DNA from: Anodontia alba
Lineage: Eukaryota > Mollusca > Bivalvia > Lucinida > Lucinidae
DNA: 64,000 nt
Assembly (NCBI GenBank): GCA_964016985.1
Contig: OZ024823.1
Location: 68,241,925-68,305,924 of the forward strand
Direction: 5' to 3'
The notes beneath the pieces are model-generated. The model was not told where the DNA came from, searched no databases, and was given only the letters and a program-made list of their open reading frames with translations. This document shows positions 1 to 11,313 of the stretch, piece by piece. The position numbers were made by a program, and so were the translations under genes. Numbering within the stretch: position 1 is the stretch's first letter; each line of letters begins with the position of its first letter.

Positions 1-236
1 CTACTCGAGTACCTCAATGATGTATCCAGTAAACCACGCCAGTATTGTGTATGCTATTGCCGAACGCTTCACGGATGACAGAAAATGCTTACCAAAAAAT
101 GGATTTTGGATGAACTCGTCCAACCTTTGACACAAAAGTAAACATTCATAGAGTTATACGCTCGTAGTTACGCTCATTTCAGTCACATGTGGTTGAAGAC
201 TTCAGCTAAACTGCTTATCCTTTTTTGACCAAAACT

Positions 237-328
237 TTGGAAATGTATAATTTAAGGACTTTTACTGGAGGACCAAAGGACTTAGGACCAGGTCCTCTGG
301 AGGACCAGGGGTATAATTTATGGACCTA
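237..328 (+). repeat. Left arm of an 11-kb-spaced inverted repeat
   Basis: This ~90-bp block, rich in GGACC/GGTCC, recurs in reverse complement at 11219-11313 with only a few differences. It is itself partly palindromic around its GGACCAGGTCCT core. No clear target-site duplication is visible outside the arms. The pair could be the ends of one large element or two copies of a small MITE that landed in opposite orientation. Confidence 0.75.
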
Positions 329-1064
329 CTACAGGAGAACCACTGCTTAAATATGCCATATAATGGCTATGATAATTGAAGATAATTATTGATTATTGAA
401 AAAAATGACTTGGTTTTAAAGATCTGCCCAAAAAGTGAGGTACTTCTTTGTGCCATTTAAACAAGTGAAAAACTGTATATTTTATGCACATTTGGGTCTA
501 GAATTCACTTAAAAAGCATGTCGTTATTTCCAGGTTGGGCGGTAAATTCCACCCCCGGTATTTACCAGTACTGGTCAATTGAACTTTCTCACCTTGAAAT
601 AGCTACAGAAATCTTAACCAAGTTGACTTAAAATTATATATAATCAAAATAATTTAGTTAAAACTGTTTTAACTAATTTTTATAAGGTTATCACCATAAA
701 GAATAAAATATTTCACAATTTAAGCATGTTGAAATAGCCAAAAAGTGAATTAATGGCAAACATTTTGAAATTATTTCAAAAATACATATAGTATCTTGAA
801 TTTAAAAAAAAAAAAATCATCTTTATTATTTTGACCTAAACTCAACAGCATAAAAATACAGGTAAACAATTACAATTAAAAATTCACCTGTGCAACTGGC
901 ATTTGACACCTAATAGCAGGACCATATAGTCTAAATTGTTAAAACAACAAATGTCAAGGAAGTGTTTATACAAGGGGCAGAAGATAGCAAGGGACAAGGA
1001 TAGAAATGATAAAATGTCATAAATGATTTCCTGTTTTATATAAATACATAAATTATTAAATAAT
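329..1064. other. AT-rich DNA, nothing recognised
   Basis: No coding signal, RNA gene or clear repeat was seen here. There is an A-run near 805-816. Base composition is strongly AT-rich. Confidence 0.5.
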
Positions 1065-3338
1065 AGGTAGTTGCGGTCATGGTACCTAAGCCATAATCCA
1101 AACTCATAAATCCGTAAACGAATGACAAATCAGAATGTTCAGACCAACAGACATGGACCCCAGAACAAATGGTGTAATCAGGCGTCCGCGGATAGTAAGC
1201 ATTACTTGGTAAGCAAGCTTCGCCCACCACGCCCATAGGCCTGAATGAAGGAAATATCGGTAGAAACGTATGTCCGGGACTTGGGAAGTCTACTTATGGC
1301 GCTTCATTGACAAAAATATCAGAAACAATTCTGGAAACTGCCACATTGTAGGGATTGACCAGGTCATTATGTCTCCCATAGAACTTCTTAAGTGTTGCTA
1401 CCAGTTTGGTTTTTTGATACCCCTGGCTCAACAACTTTGTAGTGAGCACTTTCCCACGCTCCATGAAGTCCTGATAATTTGAACAAGCTCTGGCATAACG
1501 GATTAACTGTGAAACGTAAACGCCGTATGCTGGTGCAGAAGGGATATTACTGCTCAGGAATGGAAAGTTAACAATGGGAAAATTGAAGTCATCCCGTTTG
1601 TCGTAAAGCCTAGAAGTAAGCTTTCCATTGTCAATGTAGAGATAACAATCCAAGTATGAGGAGGAGGCTGCAGTCCTTTGTTTCCTTTATTTCAAGTTCA
1701 CGTAGACAGATGAATTCCAAAAACTCGGCAAATTTTGTGTTTTTCAGAGACAATACATCATCTATATATCTGTAGGTGAAATTGGATTGTTGTGCGAGGT
1801 GTTTCTTGCCTGCTTGGAGGAGACTTTGTACAAACTCCGCCTCATACGAGTATAAAAACAAGTCGGCAAGTAACGGTGCACAGTTAGTACCCATCGGTAT
1901 GCCGATTGTTTGCTGAAATATCCGTCCGCCGAACTCCACAAAAATATTGTCGATTAGATATTCCAGCATCTTTATGACATCTGCATCTGAGTATTTTTGT
2001 GGTGCATCAGAGTGATCCCGAACGAAGTATGTGTCTTTGTAGCCAATGACAACATACTGAAATCGATGGTTACCATTCTTGTGGAAGAAACACTGGTAGA
2101 TAATTTCCTTTAATTTAGATTTCAATTTATCATGAGTAATAGTAGTGTAAAGAGTAGAGAAATCGAAAGATATTATACTGTTGACGGAATGAAGAGATTG
2201 GTTTTCTAAAAGAGTTTTTCAGTATCCACATCTGATTAACACCACTTCTGGCATGTGCAGTGTCACAATACTTCTGAAGGCCTTCTTTAACTGCGGTTAG
2301 GATTCGTGTTAGAATCTGAGAAAGAGGCTTGGTTGAGCATTTAGCTGAACCCGCAATATGTTTCTGCTTGTACAGATTCTTGTGAAGTTTAGGAATCCAG
2401 TACAGTTTGGGAAAGTCAATATCTTCTTCTGGGAGGGAAATTCCGAATGTCAGCATCACCGAATGGTGGTTTTTGTAGAATTTCGTCCTTGGACATAGCA
2501 GTAAGATTATATGTAGGTTTTCAAGTCATGGTACTCATACCAGGCTCTTCCATTAAGCAGTTTAAATAGTGTGTTTTGCAAACAAACACAATGTTGTTAG
2601 ATGCCTTGTCGGCTGGAACAGCGACAAACTTCTCATGGATTTCAGCTAACTCAGCAGCAACATCTGGATCAACAAACACCGATTCATGTCGGCGAGACAT
2701 GGTTCTGCTGAGTATTGAGACACGTCTGTTTACCAAGGACATTACCGATTTAACCCATTCAGACTGGGTGTCAACCTCCACGTCCTCATTCTTGGCCCAG
2801 CGTCGTGCATACTCTTCAACAGAATCCAAAATTAATTTGGAATTCTGTTTCCAAGTAAAAGACCTGGGTTCCCTGTATTTAGGGCCTTTGGAAAGAATGC
2901 CCCTGAGTCTGCTAATCCTGGGTATATTGAGGTCTCCTGTTAGGATATGACCGGCTGGATTATAGCAGAACTCCGATGAGGAACACGCTGAAGGGTTTCG
3001 AGAATGTTCTCAGTACTCAGCCCTTGCAGCACGTTTTTGTAATTGAGAATTTTAGGTGCAATGGGAGACGAATAACTGTAGGAGATGATAGGTGGGCTCT
3101 GGTTTTTGAAGTAAGCTGGTATGGTTGAAGTCACTTTCTTATGGTTCAGGATATTGCTAATGTTAACGGCGTCAAGACCCTTGTTTCTGAAGTAAAGTTT
3201 CAGAAAATCACGAGTGGGAGTCTCTTCTGGAGAAACTGTTTGAACAGGCTTGTACAACCTAAACTTAGCAACATCCAAAATGATAGCAACTAGCTCATAT
3301 TCAGGAGAATTTTGAACATATGTTTTTGTATCCACCAC
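1065..3338 (-). pseudogene. Penelope-like reverse transcriptase (frameshifted)
   Basis: The RT coding region is split into several frames: 3338-2940, 2829-2521, 2459-2130, 2125-1631 and 1653-1294. The N-terminal part carries the PADKASNN block (2829-2521). The next part has the LYWIPKLHK and GSAKCSTKPLS blocks typical of Penelope-like RTs. The catalytic part contains GIPMGTNCAPLLADLFLY and an intact YIDD box at 1757-1768. Other families with the GIPMG motif include telomerase-related and group II-like RTs, but the block order and the linked GIY-YIG domain fit Penelope. The copy stops at about 1065, before any linker or endonuclease, so it is 3'-truncated as well as frameshifted. It cannot encode a full protein as written. 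Confidence 0.88.
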
Positions 3339-3599
3339 TTCCTTCTACAAAGAGCGAAGTTTAGTTACCGGCAGCTGATACAGCTTGGTACGAATATGAT
3401 GGTCCTAATGGCTGCTGTATATATGGAAGGAGAGTGTCAAATGCGACATCAGCATGAAAATTAGGACGATTGTAGTGCCGATGTCCATGGCTTTTCATTT
3501 ACTCTGGCATACAGTAGAATTGGCCATGAGTACTCGTCTTTGTTTATTATAGTGATTAATTTGATTTTTATGTTTTCGCTTTGATACATTGACTGAGCT

Positions 3600-4898
3600 G
3601 GGAGCCTTTATGCGAACCGAATTTTTATGTATTTATGTATTAAGAGTAGCATCGGGACCCAGGGTGAAGTTAGCTAGCTGTAAAAGTGCTTTAAACCCCC
3701 CGGTGGTTTGCTCTACCGACCGTTCTAAGGCGGTGGTCCCGGTGTTAGTCTTACTCCTTGTTGCTTTGTGGTTTATTCTACAAGGCGATTTGTTGTATGT
3801 CTTTCCGTGTGTCATTTTGTTCTTGTGTTTTTCAGTCCTTTTAGTATTGCGATTACCTCGCTTGGGGAAGAGAGAGCTAATCTTAGTGCTTTTCGTACGT
3901 TTGTTCGGTTTGGGCTTGTTTAGATTTGTCGGTGTCCTCTTCCTCTTGGGGTCTGGGAAGGGCTGCGGTTTGTGATTGTGGCACTCCCTGGACTTTTCTC
4001 TTACCTTTTTTTCTCTTACGTCTTTGAGAGCTGCCAAAGAGCCTTATCACATTGACCGAGCTGCATCTTGGGCTGGTAAGATTCCCTATTTTGTCATTGC
4101 AAACATATGGTGCCGCAGTGCCTAATTCTCTGATCCAGAATTCCTCGCATTGTCTACGAAGTGGCGTGCTCAGACTGGGATTGTTAGTAGGGTGGTATTT
4201 TTTTTTCTAGTATTCTTATTTTGAAGGACAAAATAGAATGATCTGGTAGATTGAAATGTTGATAAAGCAATTGATTGCTCCCATGATTTATCTCATATCT
4301 ATGACCAGACATTCTCTTACGTAGTTGTCCTTTCGTCTCACCAACGTATATCAACCCACAGAGCAAACATTCCACACCATAGACACCATTAGAGGACTTA
4401 CAACTGAGATCATCCCAGCTCCGTGTATGGTATGTTTTATTAGTGAGTCCACTCGTAAACTGAGTTTCTTTGATCAACATTTTGCAGGTTTTTCCAATTT
4501 TTTTGAATTGCATGATGTTATACTGCAGTGTGGCTCACTGTCATCAAATTCCAAAATGTTACGTAGTTTAACACTACAGTTTTTGATCTGTTTATAAACA
4601 TCACCATCCCGGTACCATAGGGTTTGTCATCAGAATGCAAGTATGTCATTTTATGTACATCTTTCAAAAGTATTCTTGGGGCACCTGTTTGGGCTGCAGA
4701 TCCCGTGCCCTTGGAACCTGCAGGAATTGTATGCACGGGTTGACTTGTCGCGGAAGAAACCTGTGTTAATCGGGACCTTTTTACAGTGGGCGACGTCCCA
4801 GCCACTATCTTATCTGAGTTTATATGTGCGACCATGTTAATAATACTAGGTTGTCTGTCCCCTCGGGGACGGACGGACCGTCCACCACGCAGAGACAC
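3600..4898 (-). pseudogene. Penelope-like GIY-YIG endonuclease and flanking linker
   Basis: The frame 4513-4184 contains the GIY-YIG core: GVYGVECLLC, then LIYVGETKGQLRKR and a downstream histidine (GHRYEI). This domain nicks DNA for target-primed insertion in endonuclease-bearing Penelope-like elements. The frame breaks at an 8-9 base A-run (T-run on plus, 4199-4207) and continues in another frame with EEFWIRELGTAAPYVCNDK, the usual C-terminal part of this endonuclease, into a basic, proline-rich tail at about 4040-3640. Upstream, 4898-4518 is a Ser/Thr-rich linker of low conservation. It belongs to the 5'-truncated copy of the tandem. Confidence 0.85.
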
Positions 4899-4917
4899 CA
4901 GCCTAGTGGTAAAAAGT

Positions 4918-5345
4918 AGTTGCGGTCATGGTACTTAAGCCTAATCTAAACTCATAAATTCGTAAACGAATGACGAATCAGAATGTTAAGACCAACAGAC
5001 ATGGACCTCAGAATAAAGGGTGTAATCAGGCGTCCGCGGATAGTAAGCATTACTTGGTAAGCAAGCTTCACCCACCATGCCAATAGGCCTGAACGAAGGA
5101 AATATCGGTAGAAGCGTATGTCCGGAATTTGGGAAGTCTGCTTATGGCGCGTCATTGACAAAAACATCAGAAACAATTCTGGAAACTGCCACATTGTAGG
5201 GATTGACCAGGTCATGATGTCTCCCATAGAACTTCTTAAGTGTTGCTACCAGTTTGGTTTTTTGATACCCCTGGCTCAACAACTTTGTAGTGAGCACTTT
5301 CCCACGCTCCATGAAGTCCTAATAATTTGAACAGGCTCTGGCATT
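4918..5345 (-). pseudogene. Second copy of the Penelope RT C-terminal segment
   Basis: This segment is a direct repeat of 1065-1500, with roughly one difference per 20-30 bases by eye. In the matching frame it carries the same NDLVNPYNVAVSR-type region that closes the RT of the other copy. Its upstream boundary (about 5345) is abrupt and leads straight into AT-rich sequence, then into the tail duplicate, so this is where the truncated copy begins. On the other side it runs into the linker and GIY-YIG domain, which shows what the 1065 copy has lost. Confidence 0.82.
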
Positions 5346-5384
5346 ATTTATAAATAAATAAGTTGATATTAGTGTTAAACTTAA

Positions 5385-5735
5385 GGGTGAAGTTGGCTGG
5401 CTGTTAAAGTGCTTTAAACCCCCCTGTGGTTTTTTCTACTGATCGTTCTAAGGCGGTGGTCCCGGTGTTAATCTTACTCTTTGTTGCTTTGTGGTTTATT
5501 CTACGAGGCGATTTGTTTTATGCCTTACATTGTGTTATTTTGTTCTTGTGTTTTTCAGTCCTTTAAGCATTGCGATTACCTCGCTTGGGGAAGAGAGAGC
5601 TAACCTTAGTGCTTTTCGTATGTTTGTTCGATTTGCGCTTGTTTGGTTTTATTTGTTTCCTCTTCCTCTTGGTGTCTGGAAAGGGCTGTGGTTTGTGATT
5701 GTGGCACTCCCTGGACTTTTCTCTTACCTTTTTTA
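5385..5735 (-). repeat. Tail/pseudo-LTR duplicate of the Penelope element
   Basis: It matches 3657-4015 in the same orientation, including the GCGGTGGTCCCGGTGTTA block. It sits inside a local duplication: an AAATAAGTTGATATT-containing stretch occurs at about 5356-5387 and again at about 5930-5959. The tail copy was therefore inserted into, or duplicated with, flanking AT-rich sequence. Confidence 0.75.
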
Positions 5736-6049
5736 TTTTATTTCTTTTTTAAATAAATATTAAGTCAATTGACCCATACAACTGAAATTACCCTTATGAT
5801 TGTTAATTGCTGGTTACATGAATTGCATAAATTCCATGGTGGTCAATTCAATTGGAACTGACTAATATTTGCCAGAATTTTCCAGTATTTGCTGGTATTT
5901 ACATGTATCTAATAGTTCATTACTATTAAATAAGTTGATATTTGTGTTAAACTTAAGCAAGTGACAAGTATAATTGAAATTACCCCTGTCAGATAGTATC
6001 ATAGCTTTCAACACTGTTTATATAGCGTTTATTTATATTTCACCCAACT
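5736..6049. other. AT-rich spacer with local repeats
   Basis: No gene is seen. It contains the second copy of the AT-rich block noted beside the pseudo-LTR and a repeated AATTGAAATTACCC-like string (about 5780 and 5970). Confidence 0.5.
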
Positions 6050-6075
6050 ATCATCATCATAGCGCCGATTAGGTT

Positions 6076-6384
6076 TCACTTCTCTCCGCCGTGTAATGTA
6101 AGGGGCATTTTGGATTGACGAATTTCTTCCAGATACATTGATAGTACTTGAGCTGCTGGTTGAGGGAGGCTCTGCAGGGGTATTGGAAATTGCAGGTTGT
6201 GCAAATATATCAGGGTGGAAGGATTCAGCCTTTGAGGGATCATTGTTTGTTTTCCCAAGAAGCCCGCGGTTTCGTCTGTAAATAGCGCCATTGCTTGTCT
6301 GTACTGAGTAGGATCTAGCATAATGTTTTTTAATGACTTTTGCAGGTTTCCAGATCTTACCAAATTAAACTCTGACTTGGTCAT
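6076..6384 (-). pseudogene. C-terminal pol tail of the Gypsy relic
   Basis: A 102-codon frame starting MTKSEFNLV follows the integrase remains in the same orientation. It is rich in Gln, Pro and Leu and has no catalytic motif. It sits where Gypsy elements carry a poorly conserved integrase C-terminal extension, and that position is the only basis for the call. Confidence 0.5.
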
Positions 6385-6499
6385 TGACCTCTAGGGGTGG
6401 TAATTGTTTTGCTGTTTGGTCGTAATACTTTTTCTATAAACTTTTAGAGTGTAGTGTTCTGTTCTTGATAATACTGGGATCAGGAATTTTGGGTTGGAG

Positions 6500-7310
6500 A
6501 AGTTTGTCAGTGATGGGCAAGATTTATTTAATTTTCCTGCTTATTAATAACTGCGACTGTGTAAAACCATACTCTAACGGGGTATTACGGTATGCTAGGA
6601 TCAACAAATAAGGATCCTGTTTGCTATCGTTTGCCTTTTTCAGTAGCTTCTTAGCGATGGATACGGTCACCGGAGAGACCATTCGAAATGGGGTGTAAGG
6701 GGCTTGACGTTTTGTGAATAAATTCCCATTCCTTAGCAAAATCTGCGAATTGTTGGCTTGAATGCTGAGAGCCATTGTCACTGATACAGACGTCGCAAGT
6801 ATCGTTGGGCGACATGTGAACTTTCAACTTTTGAATAACAGTTTCGGAGCGCATGTCCGACAAATAGTCGCTCTCAAAAATCGGCTGTAATAGTCTGTTG
6901 TGAGAAGGTAGTTTTCCCTTCGAAAGTGAAAATATCGGTTCCAATTTTTTTATATGGCCTTTGCGGGAATTCATGCGGTATAAGGGGTTCTTTAGCATTA
7001 GAATCTCTATGTGTTAAGCACACAGAACATTGAAGTACGTGCTCTGTAATTTGCTTTGACATGCCTGGCCATAAGATGTTGTCTTTGGGCGTTCTAGTGT
7101 TTTAGTTACGCCCAAATGGCCTGTGTGAACTTGGCGTAACATTTCTTCACGCATCGATTTAGGTACGACTATTTTCTGACCTCTAAAAATGAGACCCTGT
7201 TCTGCTGACAGCTCGTCACGGTGATTCCAGTACTCCAGAATAGCAGAGTTACATTCAGGCCTAGTTTCAGACCAGCCATCACTTATAGTCTTTTTCAATG
7301 TTTGCATTTA
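6500..7310 (-). pseudogene. Gypsy integrase (broken)
   Basis: The frame 7307-7014 carries the His pair of the zinc domain in VHTGHLGVTKT. The Cys pair (CSVC) is in a different frame (7062-6874), followed by KIGTDIFTFEGK with the first catalytic Asp. The second Asp is in SDNGSQHSSQQF (6998-6651). After HPISNGLS the expected catalytic Glu is absent. Later pieces (6781-6524) keep LILAYRNTPLEYG. Three or more frame changes mean no integrase could be made. Confidence 0.8.
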
Positions 7311-7539
7311 CTTGTCTTTCTGAATCGCTTGCCTGATTGCTTCCAGACGTCTGTCGGTAACACAAAGTTGTTGTGTTACAGTATGTACATGTAAATCTAA
7401 CTCATCTATCAAATTTGAATATCGACGCGCGAGACAAATCGTCACTTATTAGTATGTCTTTCCCACTTTTGTGTTCCATCTGAATACTATATTTCTGAAG
7501 CTGCAAAAACATCCTCTGCAGGCGCGGTGGGGCTGCCTA

Positions 7540-8560
7540 CAGGGGCTTTTTGACGATGGAAGAGAGAGGCCTGTGATCAGAATGCACTATTACTTGTCTC
7601 CCATATGTAAATTGATGGAACCTCCGGCAAGCGAATAAGATCGCGTAAGTTCCTTTTCTACTTACGCGTATGCTATCTCAGCTTGAGTTAAACTCTTTGA
7701 CGCGAACGCAATTGGCCTTCCGGGTTGCATAAGGCAAGCTCCAAGCCCAAATTTTGACGCATCTACCTCAAGCGTGAGGGTTTCCTTAGGATCAAAGTAA
7801 CACAATACTGGGCTTTGCCTAATAATTTCTTTAACTTTCTCAAATGCTCTGGTTTGCGGTTCGTCCCAGATGAATTCAGTCTCCTTTTTTAAGAGGCCCC
7901 GCAGGAGACTGGTTATCTCTGCTTGATTACTAGCAAACTTGGAAAGGTACCATTCCCAAGAAACGTTCAAGCTTCTCACGAGTGTCAGGGATATCAAGTT
8001 TCATGATCGCCTCGACCTTCGAATTGTCGGCTTGCAAACCTTTATCTGTGATCTTTTTATCTGGGTTGAAACGAATCTCCATGTTTCGAGCTCGGTCAAA
8101 GACATTGCGTAAATTTGTGTCATGCTCTTTGCGCATGCGTCCGAAAACGAGTATACCATCCACAATGGCTGTCACGCCAGACATACTTTCAAATATTTCA
8201 TCTATTTTCATTTGACATGTGTCACTAGGGGCTGATATTCCGTATGGTAAGCGGAGATAACGGTCTGCCAAATGGCGTACTAAATATAGTTATGAAAATT
8301 CCTTGCCCAGTTTGGTGCTCCAATACGCATGTATGATATCTAAGAGGCTGAAGCAGGTGGCACCATCCAGCTTAGATGTTACATCGTCAATAGTGGGCAT
8401 TGGATAATTCGGTCGTCATATAACCTCATTCAATGCTTTAGGATCAAGACATACCCTAAGTTTACCCGTTTTCGGCTTTTCTGCAACAACAATTGAGTTG
8501 ACCCAGTCGGTGACTTTTGTTATTATATTGTCACGCTGCATTCTACACAAGTCTTCCTTT
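7540..8560 (-). pseudogene. Gypsy reverse transcriptase and RNase H (broken)
   Basis: Reading down from 8520, the frame shows VTDWVNSIVVAEKPK and LRVCLDPKALN, then in-frame TGA and TAA stops near 8421 and 8285. RT continues with YLRLPYGISAP (8271-7930). The catalytic box reads VDGILVFG where family members have a second Asp, so polymerase activity is lost apart from the stops. RNase H follows in 7997-7662 with LEVDASKFGLGACL and AFASKSLTQAE. Below 7660 the frame degenerates. The damage suggests long neutral decay. Confidence 0.82.
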
Positions 8561-8599
8561 AGTCTGTTTTGAGAGCCTCGGGTATTCTGCGCGGCGGAT

Positions 8600-9157
8600 T
8601 TACAACACGCATAGCATTTTCCTTAATGTACAGTTTACACTCCCCGGGAAGGACCCCAATTCCAGCAAACAACTATTCATAACTGACTGTTTGTCTAAAT
8701 CAGATGAGACTCTTAGAGGGGAAGTTTCAACAGCGTATGTTAGCTTAATAAGGTCAATGTCAACTGACGATTGCAAACTAACCAAGGGAGGGGCAGAGCC
8801 TTCCACAACATAGAATAATGCATTAATGACCTTGTCTTTATGGCAACATGCAAGCTTCACCATTCCTATGACTAGGAGCATGTCCCCAGTGTATGCTGTT
8901 AGCTTGTGGCTAGGGGCCTCTAAGGGGTGTTTCACATTTAATGACTTAAATTGTGAATGCGGTAGTATATTAACAGCGCTACCAGTGTCAGTTTTGAATT
9001 GCACATGGTTCTGGTTAGGGCCAATTAGCAACTGGGCAAAAGCATGGTCTGGTGATAGTGAAACACTAGAAAGAGCGCTTACCGTGTCAATGAAATATTC
9101 CTGATTAAATGAATTTTTACACTGTCCAGTATAAACATTTGTAGCACTAGTCGTCAT
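8600..9157 (-). pseudogene. Retroviral-type aspartic protease domain (Gypsy relic)
   Basis: A 185-codon frame carries the protease active-site motif DTGSAVNILP, then a flap-like stretch (TAYTGDMLLVIG). Such proteases act as dimers and cut the Gag-Pol polyprotein. The frame starts with a Met just after the gag knuckle and ends in PGSVNCTLRKMLCVL, which should lead into RT but meets a stop. This is the least damaged domain of the element. Codon use and base content do not differ from its surroundings. Confidence 0.8.
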
Positions 9158-9169
9158 TGTTTATTTCAT

Positions 9170-9845
9170 GTACAAATGTCGTCGAGCGACAACACTTCTG
9201 AAAGCGATTTTTCTTGTGACATTTGTGGCAAAGTTTCCGGTAAGCAGGACATTTCTTTTTTCTCGTGGGAAGTACCGCAGTTTCCACACTGTTGTTACCC
9301 TGCGATGGTCTGGAATCCATACTTAGCGTTGTTTGTTCTTGGGATCGACGATAGTTGTTTCTGGCAATATTCGTAATTTTGCACGATTTGTATTGCCTTG
9401 TCCATAGTGAGCTTTTCTCCTTCATTTATCATTTTTTCCGACATTTTTCACTAGAATATCCGAATACAACCCTGTCTCGGATCATATTATTACATTCCGC
9501 ATCCGCATAATTGCAGTCCTGGGCCCTCAATTTCAGCGTCTTAACTGTCCGATCCCTGGACCTCGTTGTTGAAACGATATCTCGCAAATATAGGGTTAAG
9601 TTTTGGCTGCACATGGTCATGGAACCGGCGTCATCGTCCGTAATACCTGTCCAAGTCTTATAAATGTCGGCCTTGCTGTCCGAACCACAAAAGAAGATAC
9701 GATACTTTTTCCTCCTCTGATTTACTTTTGAGTGGACCCGAAAACATTGGTTCTATGTGGAACTTAAACTTTTGCCATTCTTCAGCAAATTAGACGCATC
9801 CCAGTTCATTACAGGCGGTGGTATTCCACTTAAATCCATTTTGTT
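9170..9845 (-). pseudogene. Gypsy gag with zinc knuckle (broken)
   Basis: A start codon at about 9840 opens with MDLSGIPPPVMNWDA. An early frameshift follows about 20 codons in, where the frame hits a TAG while a neighbouring frame continues the expected capsid-like reading. The C-terminal part (9425-9147) holds a Cys/His cluster, CHKCHKKNRFQKC, in the place of the nucleocapsid knuckle. Its spacing is irregular and the usual histidine is not clear, so RNA binding would probably be impaired. It lies directly upstream of the protease on the same strand. Confidence 0.7.
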
Positions 9846-11006
9846 TGTTTTTCCTATGCTAGTTCATATAACTAATTCTGACAACTTGTTTTATATTAAA
9901 GTGTTAATTATAATAATCTCAAATGAGAACATGCATTGGAATAAAAACACAAGTGTGTTCCTGAATGCATTTAATAAACAACTGAATCAAAGACCGCCTA
10001 AGCATGGTAAAATGCGCATGCGCAGTGATATCAGATTCTAACACTCCTCGCCTGTATAGACATTTTTAATGTTATTGTTTTCATCCGGGCTACTTGCCAC
10101 TGATTACAATATTGGTCATGTGACCAATAATTGTGGATGGCAAAAACATTTCCAGTTCCATTGATACTAATTGATTCAAGCCAAACTTTACTTAGATAAT
10201 AAATTCCTTTTGGCCAATATTCACTCGTAAATTTTATTTAGCGTTTAAAAATACAGCTTTAAGAAGCAATTTGACTGCTTTTCCTAAGACAAATACAACT
10301 ATTTCAATGATATTTTTCCGATATCATCAGGCACGCGCGCAACCGTAATTTTGCTTTATGGTGACCATTTTAACGCCTAGTTTTAGCTAGTATATAGTCA
10401 AAATATGTGTTAATATTTGTGGTTACGACATTTGAATGATCACTCAATGAGAATCTTTTCTGAAAAGAAATTTTGACGAATGAAAATGCTTTATTATTCT
10501 GAAAAGAAATCGGCAATTTTACTCTCCGATATACGTAAACAACAACTTTCTGCCATCCAATAGGTACGAGCCTTGAACGTACTCTGCGTTAAAGACCGAG
10601 AGGTTCCGGCTGATTTTTATTGTGTGGCGTAGTGCTTAAAAAGGTCTATATAGCCAATGGTTAAACTCAGTGATTTATCCTGCAACAAATCACTGGGCGG
10701 AAGCGCGCGACGCTATCTGGCACCGTTATGACGTCATTTTGACACTTTCCTGACGTCGGTCTTCGTTACAACGACGTTAGACGGTGTAACGTAAATTGGT
10801 TCACTCACCCTATAGCTCAATACCTTTCGCATATAGAATACAGGAAACCAGTTAAGGTGTAACGTCGTTTTATCGCGTTAACAACGTAAGAAATGCATGT
10901 AAACAACAGCGTTATTGTTGGCGAGATTTCTTTATGCGATGGCGGAAATTTGGAAGAATCTGAAGGATACAATTACTTTTTCGTAGTTTTTTATGTGTTA
11001 GAATCG
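9846..11006. other. Unassigned AT-rich DNA upstream of the Gypsy relic
   Basis: This should contain the 5' LTR of the minus-strand Gypsy element. An AATAAA-bearing stretch (about 9970) and a CpG-containing GCGCATGCGCA palindrome (10013-10023) are present, but no LTR ends, primer-binding site or partner copy downstream of 6050 could be matched. No gene is seen. Confidence 0.45.
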
Positions 11007-11177
11007 AAATAGATCAGCTCTTGTGCGTGATTTGTTGAGTAATAAATCACAGTTTGTCGGTTAGTTGTAAGTAGATAAATCACTCGCGCTCCGCGCTCAT
11101 GATTTGATCTACTTTACAACTGACGTCCAAACAGTGATTTATTACTCAACAAATCACTGCTTGAGCTGATCTATTTC
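11007..11177. repeat. Palindromic hairpin repeat, arms ~78 bp
   Basis: The left arm beginning AAATAGATCAGCTC (11007) is mirrored by the right arm ending GAGCTGATCTATTT (11177). Both arms contain TGATTTGTTGAGTAATAAATCAC or its complement, with a few mismatches. The centre is GC-rich (CTCGCGCTCCGCGCTC). It looks like a fold-back MITE. Confidence 0.8.
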
Positions 11178-11218
11178 TTAAATAAAGCACACAGTATAGT
11201 CTGTATCAATAATAATAG

Positions 11219-11313
11219 AACAGTAGGTCCATAAATTATACCCCTAGTCCTCTAGAGGACCTGGTCCTAAGTCCTTTCGTCCTCCAGTAAAAGACCTTAA
11301 AGTATACATTTCC
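11219..11313 (-). repeat. Right arm of the 11-kb-spaced inverted repeat
   Basis: Reverse complement of 237-328: the same GGACC/GGTCC-rich block with the same AT-rich flank (TATAATTTA). The similarity stops at about 11313. Confidence 0.75.

Larger units (their letters stand above)
1065..5740 (-). mobile_element. Penelope-like retroelement, partial head-to-tail tandem
   Basis: Read on the minus strand, the order is: a tail segment (5735-5385), the RT C-terminal segment (5345-4918), a linker (4898-4518), the GIY-YIG endonuclease (4513-4184), the endonuclease C-terminus and tail (4183-3600), then a longer RT region from its N-terminal part to its C-terminal part (3338-1065). Two direct duplications prove the tandem: 1065-1500 matches 4918-5345, and 3657-4015 matches 5385-5735. 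Penelope-like elements are known for such partial tandems (pseudo-LTRs), so endonuclease upstream of RT here is best explained by a 5'-truncated copy lying ahead of a second copy, not by a permuted protein. Both copies are broken by frameshifts. Confidence 0.85.
6050..9845 (-). mobile_element. Decayed Ty3/Gypsy retroelement (conventional order, Mag-like)
   Basis: On the minus strand the remains run gag, zinc knuckle, protease, RT, RNase H, integrase, C-terminal tail, which is the usual Ty3/Gypsy order. Every domain is interrupted by frameshifts or stops. No matching pair of LTRs could be found on either side, so the element is old or its LTRs are lost. The gag opening (MDLSGIPPP) and the single compact knuckle resemble Mag-type elements of invertebrates; that subgroup call is an inference. 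Confidence 0.8.

Noticed and set aside
3600..5345. A truly permuted Penelope-like protein with N-terminal GIY-YIG
   Set aside because: Direct duplications of the RT end and tail show that two copies are placed head to tail.
10013..10023. LTR of the decayed Gypsy element
   Set aside because: No second copy of the surrounding sequence is present on the other side of the element and no primer-binding site was recognised.
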